DNA from: Candidatus Acidianus copahuensis
Lineage (GTDB): Archaea > Thermoproteota > Thermoprotei_A > Sulfolobales > Sulfolobaceae
DNA: 19,073 nucleotides
NCBI RefSeq assembly: GCF_000632495.1
Contig: NZ_JFZT01000043.1
Span: forward strand, 1-19,073
Direction of reading: 5' to 3'
The notes under the pieces were generated by a model, which was not told the origin of the DNA, did no database searches, and saw only the letters and a list, made by a program, of their open reading frames with translations. Of the stretch, positions 7,423-14,125 are shown piece by piece (the stretch's first letter is position 1; every line of letters begins with the position of its first letter). Position numbers and translations under genes: made by a program.

Positions 7423-8061
7423 TTACCCCATGATATCTGTTCTATCCTTTCTCAGTGCGGAATCCCAGAACATTATCTCGAAGCTAATGCTATTAGAAAA
7501 TGGTTGAACCATATCTTCAGAGAAGGGAATTGAGTCTATTGCTTCAAGAATGACCTCCACTCTCGATTTGTAGTCTTCTGAGGCATAAAAGGTTGCCCAA
7601 CTTGAATATAAATGATCTGGCGAATTCATGGTATATTCGCCTATTTCAGAATATCCCCACATACATGGTAACCAGGCTGAGAGAAATAATTTCCAACTTT
7701 TTGTAGAATAGTAATAGAGATGCCTTGTATAAGCATAATTTACTAAAGTATAACCAGTTCTCTTAATCTCTTCCTCTGTTATATTAAGCTCCGAGTGAAT
7801 TTTTTTGTGTACTTCCATTCCTGAATCTCTCCCGAAGATTACAGATCTTAAGATCTTTTCACTATCTTTGAATCCAGCTAGAGATGATGCTCTTATCACG
7901 CTATCTATCATCATCTCTACATACTTAGAATCCTGAATAATGTAAAACCTGAATGAGTCTTTATCTAAAGTTCCTTGTCTAAGCATTTCCACAAAGTTAT
8001 GTCTAACGTATTGTTTCCACTTATCCTCTAATAATGCTTTTAATCTTTCGCTCGTCTTCAT
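7423..8061 (-). CDS. tenA: TenA-family protein (thiaminase II / aminopyrimidine aminohydrolase type)
   Basis: TenA proteins hydrolyse thiamine breakdown products and help salvage the pyrimidine half of thiamine. The fold is an all-helical haem-oxygenase-like bundle. At 212 residues the length is typical. The residues that matter in Bacillus TenA have counterparts here: D44 in IIQDSKY, tyrosines at 109/111 in NYAYTRH, the catalytic cysteine C133 in WLPCMWGYSEIG, Y159 in ATFYASEDY, and the glutamate E195 in SFEIMFWD. It is thus a cysteine-type TenA that should be active, unlike PqqC-like relatives. Its ATG overlaps the SDR stop by 4 bases, and GGAGGTG inside the end of the SDR gene serves as its ribosome binding site. 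A role on another substrate within this cluster remains possible. Confidence 0.82.
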   Translation of the reverse strand: MKTSERLKALLEDKWKQYVRHNFVEMLRQGTLDKDSFRFYIIQDSKYVEMMIDSVIRASSLAGFKDSEKILRSVIFGRDSGMEVHKKIHSELNITEEEIKRTGYTLVNYAYTRHLYYYSTKSWKLFLSAWLPCMWGYSEIGEYTMNSPDHLYSSWATFYASEDYKSRVEVILEAIDSIPFSEDMVQPFSNSISFEIMFWDSALRKDRTDIMG

Positions 8062-8774
8062 TTAAGTCTTGCACCTCCATCAATCGGTATAACTACACCG
8101 TTTATCCATTCGGCCTCATCTGTCATAAGCCACATCGCTATTCTAGCAAAATCCTCTGGAGGGGCTTTTGGATCCCCTAATTTTCTTAGTGATCTCCAGT
8201 CTCTAGCTGGCTTAAACTCTCCATCAATCCAACTAGGCGCTATCCCAACTACCCTAATTCCTCTCTCAAGTAGTTCTGATGCAAGTACTTCAACAGCTTT
8301 TGCTGTACCTGCCTTTCCTATTCCATAGGATAATTGTGTGGGGAGTGACTTATCTATTCCTCTCATCGCTGAAACGAGAACTATTGAAGACCCTTGTCTC
8401 ATATATTTTATCGATGCTGAAATTACATATATTGGATATTTTATATGGTTATCAATCATCTGATCTAGAGCTTTAGGATCATCTATTGTGTCCTCCTCAT
8501 AACCCCCTATAAGAATTGCAACTGAATCAATTCTTTTTAGCTTATAATACGCCTTTTCTATGATCTCTTCAGCATCTTTCTGGTTCCTTACTCTTCCTAG
8601 AATATAGTCTATTTTCCCATATGCGCTCAATGTTTCAGAAATTTTCTTTAGTTTTTCTTCATTTCCGGAGTTTATTATAACATTAGCCCCTTCAGTCAGA
8701 CAGAAGTACGCTAGGGCGTACCCTAGTCCTTCGCTTACACCTATTAAAAGAATAGCCTTATTTTTAAGTCGCAT
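8058..8774 (-). CDS. Short-chain dehydrogenase/reductase
   Basis: An NAD(P)-dependent oxidoreductase of the classical SDR type, 238 residues. The nucleotide-binding glycine motif is GVSEGLG (12-18), with serine replacing the more usual threonine or glycine in TGxxxGxG. The catalytic set is S135 (VLVSAMRG), Y150 and K154 (SYGIGKAG). The C-terminus ends with the typical NGVVIPIDGGARL. It sits between the DUF255 gene (7 bases upstream) and tenA (4-base overlap), so it is almost certainly co-transcribed with both. The substrate is unknown. SDRs reduce many carbonyl compounds including sugars and lipids, and the glycosyltransferase farther along the same unit leaves a lipid or sugar substrate open. 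Confidence 0.85.
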   Translation of the reverse strand: MRLKNKAILLIGVSEGLGYALAYFCLTEGANVIINSGNEEKLKKISETLSAYGKIDYILGRVRNQKDAEEIIEKAYYKLKRIDSVAILIGGYEEDTIDDPKALDQMIDNHIKYPIYVISASIKYMRQGSSIVLVSAMRGIDKSLPTQLSYGIGKAGTAKAVEVLASELLERGIRVVGIAPSWIDGEFKPARDWRSLRKLGDPKAPPEDFARIAMWLMTDEAEWINGVVIPIDGGARLK

Positions 8775-8781
8775 AAGAAAT

Positions 8782-10725
8782 TTATGTAAGCTTAGTTTTA
8801 AGCAATTGTTTAATGGATTCTTTATCCATAACAGGTTGGCTGCATGTATTTCCTATACATATAAAAGCCCTACTTCTTCCCTTTCCGGAATTAAACATTG
8901 CCCTAATAATAGGTGTTACTCTGTCCCTTGATTCCTCACTCACTTTCTCAACTACCTTGAATGGATGATATACCTTAAGTGCGGTTTCATGAAGCTGTTT
9001 AGCGTTTCCATCTTTTTCGTCTATTATAACAACGTGTGCAATACCTCGAATAAGAGAGCCAGCTGAAGTTAATATTCCAGAAATAAAGGAAGGATCCGAA
9101 TTTACCAGTTTTCTAATTAATCCTTCATTTAATTGAAAATCATTATCAATTACGGATAACTTAATTAAAGATCTTATAGCCAACGAATTCGGAGATTCGT
9201 TGGGCATATCAAGGAAGGAATAATCGTTAAAATCCTTAGATTCTACAAATCCATCTGAAGTCATAAAGTCTTTTACTTGTTTACCTAGATCAATCATCGA
9301 ATTATAGAACTTTTCCTCACCTGTAACCTCATATGACGCTAACAAGGCTAAAAGTGCAGAGCTATAATCCTCGAGTAAACCGTCTTTACCTCCGCTTAAT
9401 CTCCTTGTTACTTTTCCTCTAATGTTTTCAGTTATTTTCAAAGAGAAAGGATCTTTAACGGATAGAATTAGCACTTCAGATAATCTAAAATTCGGATAAG
9501 AATAAGTATTTGTATCATAATTAGGTTTTTTTCTATTTTTCTCTCTATATTCTAAGAGCTTCTTTCTTATTTCCCTAAGGTACTCTAATGTAGATTTTAC
9601 ATCCTTTCCAAGTTCCCTAGATAGATCCCTAATATCCTTTGACACTTTTAGTACTTTTCTGCCCTCTACTGTACCTCCATCCTCATGAAATCCAAAGATC
9701 TTTAGAGCTTGTTCATCTTTACCTATCGCATCAATAAATTCGTCTTCAGTCCATGTATAATATTTTCCTTCAATATCCTCACTATCTGCATCAATACTGT
9801 TGAAGAATCCGCTCTCCCCCATCATTTCCCTTCTTATAAATTCATAAGTTAAATCAAATGCTTCTTTTATCTCTAAACTACCGCTGGCCAAGTAAAAGTT
9901 ATAGTAATCTTCAAGTAATTCTGCATTATCTATAAGCAGTTTTTCAAAGTGTGGTATCCACCATTCTCTATCTGTAGCGTACCTATGAAAACCCCCTCCG
10001 GCCTGATCAAATATTCCGCCTATAAACATCCTTTTTAAAGTAAATTCTGAAAGTTTCATGCCTATATTATCTCCAGTCCAAGCGCTATAAGCTAACATAA
10101 ATTTGTCTACTGTAGGATGAGGGAATTTCATCCCATTTCCCAGACCTCCAAAATCAAAATCGTAAGCTGAAGAAATTATAGAGAAAGACGTGTCGATTAA
10201 ATCAAAGTTAATCTTTTCTACAGTTTCCTGTGTGAATAAATTTATACTTAAAGGAACTGAATTGGTATTAATTTTATGTTTGTCTTCTTTCCAAATTTTT
10301 ATAATTTGAGAAAGTAATTTTTTAAATCCTACTCTTCCATAGGAGTCATCGGGAGGGAAAAATGTGCCTCCAAAGAACACTTTCTCATCTGGAGTCATAA
10401 AAACTGTAAGAGGCCAACCAGATTCTCCAGTAATCTGCGAAACTAAATTCTGTAGTTTTCTATCCAACTCAGGCATCTCATCTCTATCTACTTTTATTGG
10501 AATAAAGTTTTGATTAATGATGTTTGCTATATCTTTATTGGAATAAGTTAATTCATCCATTACATGGCACCAGTGGCACCATGACGCGCCAACATCTATG
10601 AGTAAAGGTTTATCTTCAGTTCTAGCATCTTCGAACGCTTTCTTTGACCATATTCTCCAGTTAACCGGCTGATTCAAGGCTTCTCTTAGATATGCACTTT
10701 CACATTTTTCGAGTTCACTTACCAT
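8782..10725 (-). CDS. DUF255 / YyaL-like thioredoxin-domain protein
   Basis: Member of the conserved YyaL/SPATA20 family, 647 residues (family members are usually somewhat longer). The N-terminus carries the signature YLREALNQPVNWRIW, then a thioredoxin-like domain with the CxxC active site as ASWCHWCHVMDE (C50, C53) and the strand/loop GWPLTVFMTPDEKVFFGGTFFP (103-124). A long alpha/alpha-barrel part of six-hairpin glycosidase type follows, with GGIFDQAGGGFHRYATD, WWIPHFEKLLIDNAELL and SIDADSEDIEGKYYTW. The end, FICIGNTCSQPV, is also typical. The biochemical role of this family is not established; a redox-linked or carbohydrate-related function is usually proposed. It is the first gene of a minus-strand unit with SDR and tenA. 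The start is ATG, with AT-rich sequence upstream. Confidence 0.88.
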   Translation of the reverse strand: MVSELEKCESAYLREALNQPVNWRIWSKKAFEDARTEDKPLLIDVGASWCHWCHVMDELTYSNKDIANIINQNFIPIKVDRDEMPELDRKLQNLVSQITGESGWPLTVFMTPDEKVFFGGTFFPPDDSYGRVGFKKLLSQIIKIWKEDKHKINTNSVPLSINLFTQETVEKINFDLIDTSFSIISSAYDFDFGGLGNGMKFPHPTVDKFMLAYSAWTGDNIGMKLSEFTLKRMFIGGIFDQAGGGFHRYATDREWWIPHFEKLLIDNAELLEDYYNFYLASGSLEIKEAFDLTYEFIRREMMGESGFFNSIDADSEDIEGKYYTWTEDEFIDAIGKDEQALKIFGFHEDGGTVEGRKVLKVSKDIRDLSRELGKDVKSTLEYLREIRKKLLEYREKNRKKPNYDTNTYSYPNFRLSEVLILSVKDPFSLKITENIRGKVTRRLSGGKDGLLEDYSSALLALLASYEVTGEEKFYNSMIDLGKQVKDFMTSDGFVESKDFNDYSFLDMPNESPNSLAIRSLIKLSVIDNDFQLNEGLIRKLVNSDPSFISGILTSAGSLIRGIAHVVIIDEKDGNAKQLHETALKVYHPFKVVEKVSEESRDRVTPIIRAMFNSGKGRSRAFICIGNTCSQPVMDKESIKQLLKTKLT

Positions 10726-10900
10726 ACTATTCTCTTATCACAAGAAATTATAAACGGTGTTTAATTAGATTTATCTAAAACATTAAGTGTCAATTAGGCT
10801 AGGGAAATCACTCAATAATTATCTCATTTAGATGATGTAAAATTAAAAATATTATTTATTTTATAATAATATTTATTAATAATGTTGACAACTACTCAAG

Positions 10901-10920
10901 CCTCGCCTTTTAAGGCGGGG
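10901..10920 (+). repeat. Left-end hairpin of the second TnpB element
   Basis: CCTCGCC TTTTAA GGCGGGG: a 7-bp stem including one T-G pair, extendable to 9 bp by TT/AA. It is nearly the same as the hairpin of the first element (CCTCGCTC...GAGCGGGG), and both follow AACT plus a few bases and AAG. Likely the subterminal DNA hairpin recognised by a Y1 transposase. Confidence 0.65.
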
Positions 10921-10922
10921 TT

Positions 10923-10934
10923 ATTTTTTAAAAG
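10923..10934 (+). promoter_or_regulatory. TATA box of the second tnpB
   Basis: The T- and A-rich ATTTTTTAAAAG is centred about 29 bases before the ATG at 10958. This favours a leaderless transcript starting at that ATG rather than at the TTG at 10937. Confidence 0.5.
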
Positions 10935-10957
10935 CTTTGATCTATGTGGTATCTTAT

Positions 10958-12148
10958 ATGTCCTCCGATGAAGGGGTACTAACCAGGACAATAATCCTAA
11001 AGGTTAGCCCAGAGGAGGACATCAACTTCTCAAAATGGAAGACCGCGACAAACCTAGTTTTAAAGTGGTTTCTACATAAAGCAGTTTGGACTAAAAGAAA
11101 TGGGGAGTACACAATCTCATTAAACAAAGTACAACAAGTGTGGTACAAGGAGTTAAGGGAGAAGTTTGGTTTCTCATCTTACCAAGCAATAGCTTGTTTA
11201 AGACAAGCAATAGCGATAGCTAAGAGCTGGATGAACAACCCAAACAAGGAAAGGGAACCTAGGTTAAGGAAAGACGTTTTGTGGTTGAAGATTGACGATA
11301 TCAAAGAGGTAAACAAGGAGTATGTTGAGACCTCGTCTTATGGTAAGTTAGTTGTTGAAGGGTATTCAAGTACTTTTGATGAGGTTAAGGAATGGAAGAG
11401 AGGGGAAGCAAGACTAATGAAACAAGGTGATGAGTACTACTTGCACGTAAGCTATGAGAGAGAAGTTGAGTTACCAACACCCTCGAGCAACGCTATCGCA
11501 GTTGATATTAACGTTAAGGAAACTGTATACGGTGATGGAAAACACGAGAGGAGGGATGAAACACCTGTAGAAAGATTAATAAACAAGAGAGGATATGTGT
11601 CGACCCTTCAAAAGAAGTATCCATCTTGGAGGTCTCTAAAGAGGGTGTTGTTAAGGATAGTCGCTGTGTACAAGAATATCCACGATTCTCTTGTCGATTG
11701 GGCTAGAAAAGAAGCTATCAGGATTGTCAACTACGCTAAACGGTTAGGTAAGGACACAATAATACTAGAGGATCTAAACGGACTGAACGAGAGACAGCCT
11801 GATCTGAAGAAGTCTTGGAGGGAGAGGTTCCAGTACATGGCTTACCGTACTCTTCAAACTTGGATATCTTGGGAAGGGTTTAAGCACGGTATAGCTGTTA
11901 TCAAGGTACCAGCATTTTACACTTCAACTCGTTGTCCTTACGACGGTGAAGAAATGGTTGAGGTTGGACACAGACTCTTTAAGTGTAAGAAGTGTGGTTT
12001 TCAAGCTGATAGGGATTCTATTGCAGTTTTAAACTTATTGCGTAGGGGGATTTCTGGCGACCCCAACAGCCACCACAGTGAGGGGTCAGTGAGACCCCAG
12101 AGTGGTGGAACCGATGAACCGCATCTGAAGGGAACCATCTCCCTTTAG
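10958..12148 (+). CDS. tnpB: TnpB RNA-guided endonuclease, intact
   Basis: An RNA-guided DNA nuclease of IS200/IS605 elements, ancestral type to Cas12. With the ATG at 10958 it has 396 residues; the frame opens seven codons earlier at a TTG. RuvC-I is AIAVDINVKET (D183), RuvC-II IILEDLNG (E271), and RuvC-III lies in KKCGFQADRDSIAVLNLL (D351/D353), so all three acidic positions are present. The zinc-finger part has TSTRCPYDG and FKCKKCG: three cysteines, with aspartate where the second usually stands. The C-terminal tail after residue 365 is low-complexity (SGDPNSHHSEGSVRPQSGGTDE) because these bases also encode a strong RNA fold. It differs in subfamily from the decayed tnpB at the left edge. 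Probably active. Confidence 0.92.
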   Translation: MSSDEGVLTRTIILKVSPEEDINFSKWKTATNLVLKWFLHKAVWTKRNGEYTISLNKVQQVWYKELREKFGFSSYQAIACLRQAIAIAKSWMNNPNKEREPRLRKDVLWLKIDDIKEVNKEYVETSSYGKLVVEGYSSTFDEVKEWKRGEARLMKQGDEYYLHVSYEREVELPTPSSNAIAVDINVKETVYGDGKHERRDETPVERLINKRGYVSTLQKKYPSWRSLKRVLLRIVAVYKNIHDSLVDWARKEAIRIVNYAKRLGKDTIILEDLNGLNERQPDLKKSWRERFQYMAYRTLQTWISWEGFKHGIAVIKVPAFYTSTRCPYDGEEMVEVGHRLFKCKKCGFQADRDSIAVLNLLRRGISGDPNSHHSEGSVRPQSGGTDEPHLKGTISL

Positions 12149-12190
12149 GGCGGTGAGGACGTCAGTTCAATTATGATAATGATCCCCTCA
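12050..12190 (+). ncRNA. Candidate omega-RNA (reRNA) scaffold with guide, overlapping the tnpB 3' end
   Basis: TnpB guides are made from the 3' end of the gene and run past the element tip. Here CCACCAC (12070-12076) pairs perfectly with GTGGTGG (12102-12108), and inside it GGGGTC (12082-12087) pairs with GACCCC (12093-12098) around the loop AGTGA. Later CCC/GGG (12141-12150) forms a small stem around the stop codon. If the element ends at TTCAA (12166-12170), the guide would begin at 12171 with TTATGATAATGATCC. The fold is visible; the RNA ends and the guide position are inferred. Confidence 0.5.
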
Positions 12191-12419
12191 ATGTCCATCA
12201 TGAAGTAGATCTTATACGTTCTATGGCTGTAAGTAAGTTATATGTTACTTCAACGTAATTATGTCTACCAGATACAGAATCTAGTATGACCTGACAACGT
12301 TATCTTACTCAGATCCTTAATTTGGTAAGTCTAGCTTTAGCTGATTGATAGAGTTGTGAATAACTTAAGCCTACTTATCTCTTAACGAGTATTAACAGTA
12401 ACGTGTTGATTTTCATAAT

Positions 12420-13067
12420 TTATATGTTTTCTCTTTTATTTTTCCAATAATATATTATTCCCATTAAGACTATTACTCCAATTCCCAAAAGAGGAGAGAG
12501 ATTAAGGCTAAGATCATGGGGAGGAGTTTTAGTAAAGGATGCAATTAAACAAGTAGAATTATAAGGCATGATATACATTACAGGATATGACGTATTATCG
12601 TTCCATTTATAAAAGGAATATCCACTACTTGGCTTAGCCGTTATCATTATAGTTTGCCCAGCGATAACTCTAACTGTATCATTTTTAACATGGATAGTTG
12701 TACCATTTGAAAATCGTAATATAATACTACCGTTTCCTATACTCTTTACACTAACGTTAACAAAGTCAGGTATTTGTTTTATTATAATATGAGTTGTCGT
12801 TATAGGATTAAAGAAATAAGTCGAAGTACAATTACCATTTATTAAGTATTGACTTCCAGCCTGAATTCCGTAGACCTCTAAATAGATTGTTGTATTAGGT
12901 AAATTTATTGTTGTATTTCTATCAATAAGAGTAACATTATTTAAGTAAGAAATAAGAATAATACCATTTCCCTCTAGCGTTATATTAACAGGAATTGCCG
13001 AGAAAGAAGAGATCTGTAAAAGAGAGAATAAAGCAAAAATCAGGACTATTACTCTTTGAAGTCTCAT
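12420..13067 (-). CDS. Secreted, membrane-anchored protein with an InlB-type beta repeat
   Basis: A surface protein of 215 residues. Residues 1-24 are a signal peptide (RVIVLIFALFSLLQISSFSA) and about 189-207 a transmembrane helix followed by KNKRENI, so the body faces outward. Residues about 104-178 match the divergent InlB B-repeat pattern (PF18998-like): strand, GNGSI, a second strand, then ITAKPSSGYSFYKWNDN and MPYNSTCLIASF. About twelve N-x-S/T sequons point to dense N-glycosylation, typical of Sulfolobales envelope proteins. The ligand is unknown. It stands alone. An inverted repeat, ACACTC...GAGTGT (13094-13111), lies just upstream of its AT-rich promoter region and may be an operator. 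Confidence 0.72.
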   Translation of the reverse strand: MRLQRVIVLIFALFSLLQISSFSAIPVNITLEGNGIILISYLNNVTLIDRNTTINLPNTTIYLEVYGIQAGSQYLINGNCTSTYFFNPITTTHIIIKQIPDFVNVSVKSIGNGSIILRFSNGTTIHVKNDTVRVIAGQTIMITAKPSSGYSFYKWNDNTSYPVMYIMPYNSTCLIASFTKTPPHDLSLNLSPLLGIGVIVLMGIIYYWKNKRENI

Positions 13068-13206
13068 ACTTTCCTAGTTTTATTATATTTTACACACTCA
13101 CTTCCGAGTGTATTGGCTTCATTTTTAATGTAAAGGTCAAAATTTTCTTTTCTAGAAGGGAAAAATTAAAAAAACGCATTAACCGTAACGCAACAGTAAG
13201 ATAAAA

Positions 13207-13330
13207 ATGCTGATCTTAACCAAGGTCAATATATTCCCTACAGACTCAGAGTAGACGATTGTAGGTGATCTGATTAACATAAGTGAGAAAGATATCAACT
13301 ACTTCCTAAGGTGGAAAAAACTCGAGAGTT
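13207..13330 (+). pseudogene. Broken small ORF, unidentified
   Basis: From ATG 13207 one frame reads MLILTKVNIFPTDSE, then TAG (13252-13254), then continues as TIVGDLINISEKDINYFLRW and KKLES before a TGA. The composition after the stop looks protein-like, so this may be the start of a gene broken by a nonsense change and further loss downstream. I recognise no family. It could equally be chance open sequence. Confidence 0.25.
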
Positions 13331-13339
13331 GATATTTTG

Positions 13340-13414
13340 ATGATGTTAACGGGAGTTATGCTACCAGTAGTTATAGTAGGTATAGCTATTGCCGTAGTTA
13401 GCAGTTTCGCTTAA
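13340..13414 (+). CDS. Possible 24-residue hydrophobic peptide
   Basis: ATG ATG at 13340 opens a short frame ending at TAA 13412-13414: MMLTGVMLPVVIVGIAIAVV followed by SSFA. It would form a single membrane helix. AGGTGG (13309-13314) is too far upstream for a good ribosome binding site, and no TATA box is placed clearly. It may be a real small membrane peptide, the hydrophobic start of a lost secreted or pilin-like gene, or chance. Low confidence. Confidence 0.2.
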   Translation: MMLTGVMLPVVIVGIAIAVVSSFA

Positions 13415-13509
13415 CTCTTGACATTTTTATGAGTGTCGCAATTTTTTCTTTCAAAAGTCATGTATATTTTAAAAACAAGTTCAACTTAAGTCCCAGATGT
13501 AGGTACATA

Positions 13510-13525
13510 GTTCCTATTTAGGAAC
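13510..13525. repeat. Perfect palindrome
   Basis: GTTCCTA TT TAGGAAC: two 7-base arms around TT, in AT-rich sequence with no gene. It could be an operator-like site or a hairpin; no function is assigned. Confidence 0.4.
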
Positions 13526-13639
13526 AAAGAAAGTTTTTTGAATACAGGTGTTAGGTTAAAAATTATGGATAGGTAAACATTAGCATAAATATCCTCTTTA
13601 AAGTTGTGCGGGTTTCCCCAAGTCCCTGAGGTTTCCACG

Positions 13640-13870
13640 AGACTTTGGAGATGTAGATATGTTACCGTTTGTCCCTAAAGGGTACCTTGGGGTCATTTAG
13701 TGTGTTTCAAGATACCCTCTAGGGACTTTCTCCTCACCCACACCTTCATCAATAGCACAGCTACTTCCAGTGTGAGATCACAGGGCATTGGACTCAACGG
13801 CACGGATCCCTTTAGACATCACCCCACACCTTTGTGCAGTGCACAGCATCACTGTGGGATTCATCACAAA
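13640..13870 (+). repeat. Repeat copy B with internal inverted repeats
   Basis: Diverged counterpart of the minus strand at about 1536-1690. It sits in a block visibly richer in G and C than its surroundings. It contains a 14-base inverted repeat matching at 13 positions (13671-13684 with 13713-13726), a perfect TGTGCA-G-TGCACA (13833-13845), and around that CCCACA (13823-13828) paired with TGTGGG (13853-13858). A 63-codon frame from GTG 13700 (KIPSRDFLLTHTF, GIGLNGTDPFRHH) shares words with copy A. It is probably the relic of a mobile or coding sequence; a structured RNA is the alternative. Unidentified. Confidence 0.5.
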
Positions 13871-13920
13871 AATTTCTTAAAACACATTTAAGAACCTTTT
13901 GTTACCCTAGAATCAGAAAC

Positions 13921-14019
13921 AGTTTCATGACTCCGTGAATGGGCATCATGATGTGCGTTAACCTAGAATGCGGTTAAGCCCAAGGCTTTGCGGATATGCC
14001 AATAAGTGTCTGTGAAACT
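13921..14019 (+). other. Nested inverted repeats: possible structured RNA
   Basis: AGTTTCA (13921-13927) pairs with TGAAACT (14013-14019). Within it GGCAT (13942-13946) pairs with ATGCC (13996-14000), and inside that TTAACC (13958-13963) pairs with GGTTAA (13972-13977). AAGCC/GGCTT (13976-13988) is a competing small stem, and CATCATGATG (13944-13953) is palindromic. There is no tRNA T-loop motif. The nesting over about 100 bases suggests a folded transcript, but short stems can arise by chance. Confidence 0.3.
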
Positions 14020-14041
14020 CAAAACCAAAAAGTTTAAGGAT

Positions 14042-14094
14042 ATGATGATAAATCTTGATTAAAATTGAATGATGAAATATCCTAGTCCAGCTGA
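14042..14094 (+). ncRNA. Possible C/D box sRNA upstream of the RNA methyltransferase gene
   Basis: Two perfect C-box-like ATGATGA motifs (14042-14048 and 14069-14075) and a D-box CTGA (14091-14094) are spaced as in archaeal C/D sRNAs: 53 bases in all, with 15 bases between C' and D that could be a guide. No clean D' box is present, only TTGA at 14065-14068. AAAAGTT upstream and AACTTTT just after the D box could pair. The same bases also give a 13-codon ORF (MMKYPSPAELLAN) ending at 14110. Weak call. Confidence 0.25.
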
Positions 14095-14125
14095 ACTTTT
14101 AGCTAACTAGAGTAAAGAAAAATGA

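Larger units (their letters stand above)
10890..12170 (+). mobile_element. TnpB-only IS200/IS605-type (IS1341-like) insertion element
   Basis: A single-gene element. The left tip is probably AACT at 10890, preceded by TTGAC (10885-10889) as the target motif, followed by the hairpin at 10901-10920, a TATA box, an intact tnpB and a folded 3' end. The right tip is placed at TTCAA (12166-12170), in analogy to TCAA at the IS608 right end. There is no tnpA, so movement would need a transposase supplied in trans. No target-site duplication is expected for this family. The exact ends are inferred from comparison with the first element and known relatives. Confidence 0.6.

Noticed and set aside
12171..12419. 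Possible toxin-like relic on the minus strand downstream of the second TnpB element (RTYKIYFMMDIEG)
   Set aside because: The peptide has a faint RelE-like look, but the frame is broken by stops on both sides, and joining the flanks of the element does not restore an ORF. I see nothing else firm in this stretch.
13700..13891. 63-codon plus-strand frame in copy B as a gene
   Set aside because: It starts at GTG without a signal, has an in-frame stop just upstream, and is rich in H, S and T. Its similarity to copy A suggests a decayed sequence.
13921..14019. tRNA gene
   Set aside because: The nested stems suggest a cloverleaf at first, but there is no GTTCRAnnC T-arm, no plausible anticodon loop, and the outer arm does not have a CCA-adjacent acceptor layout.
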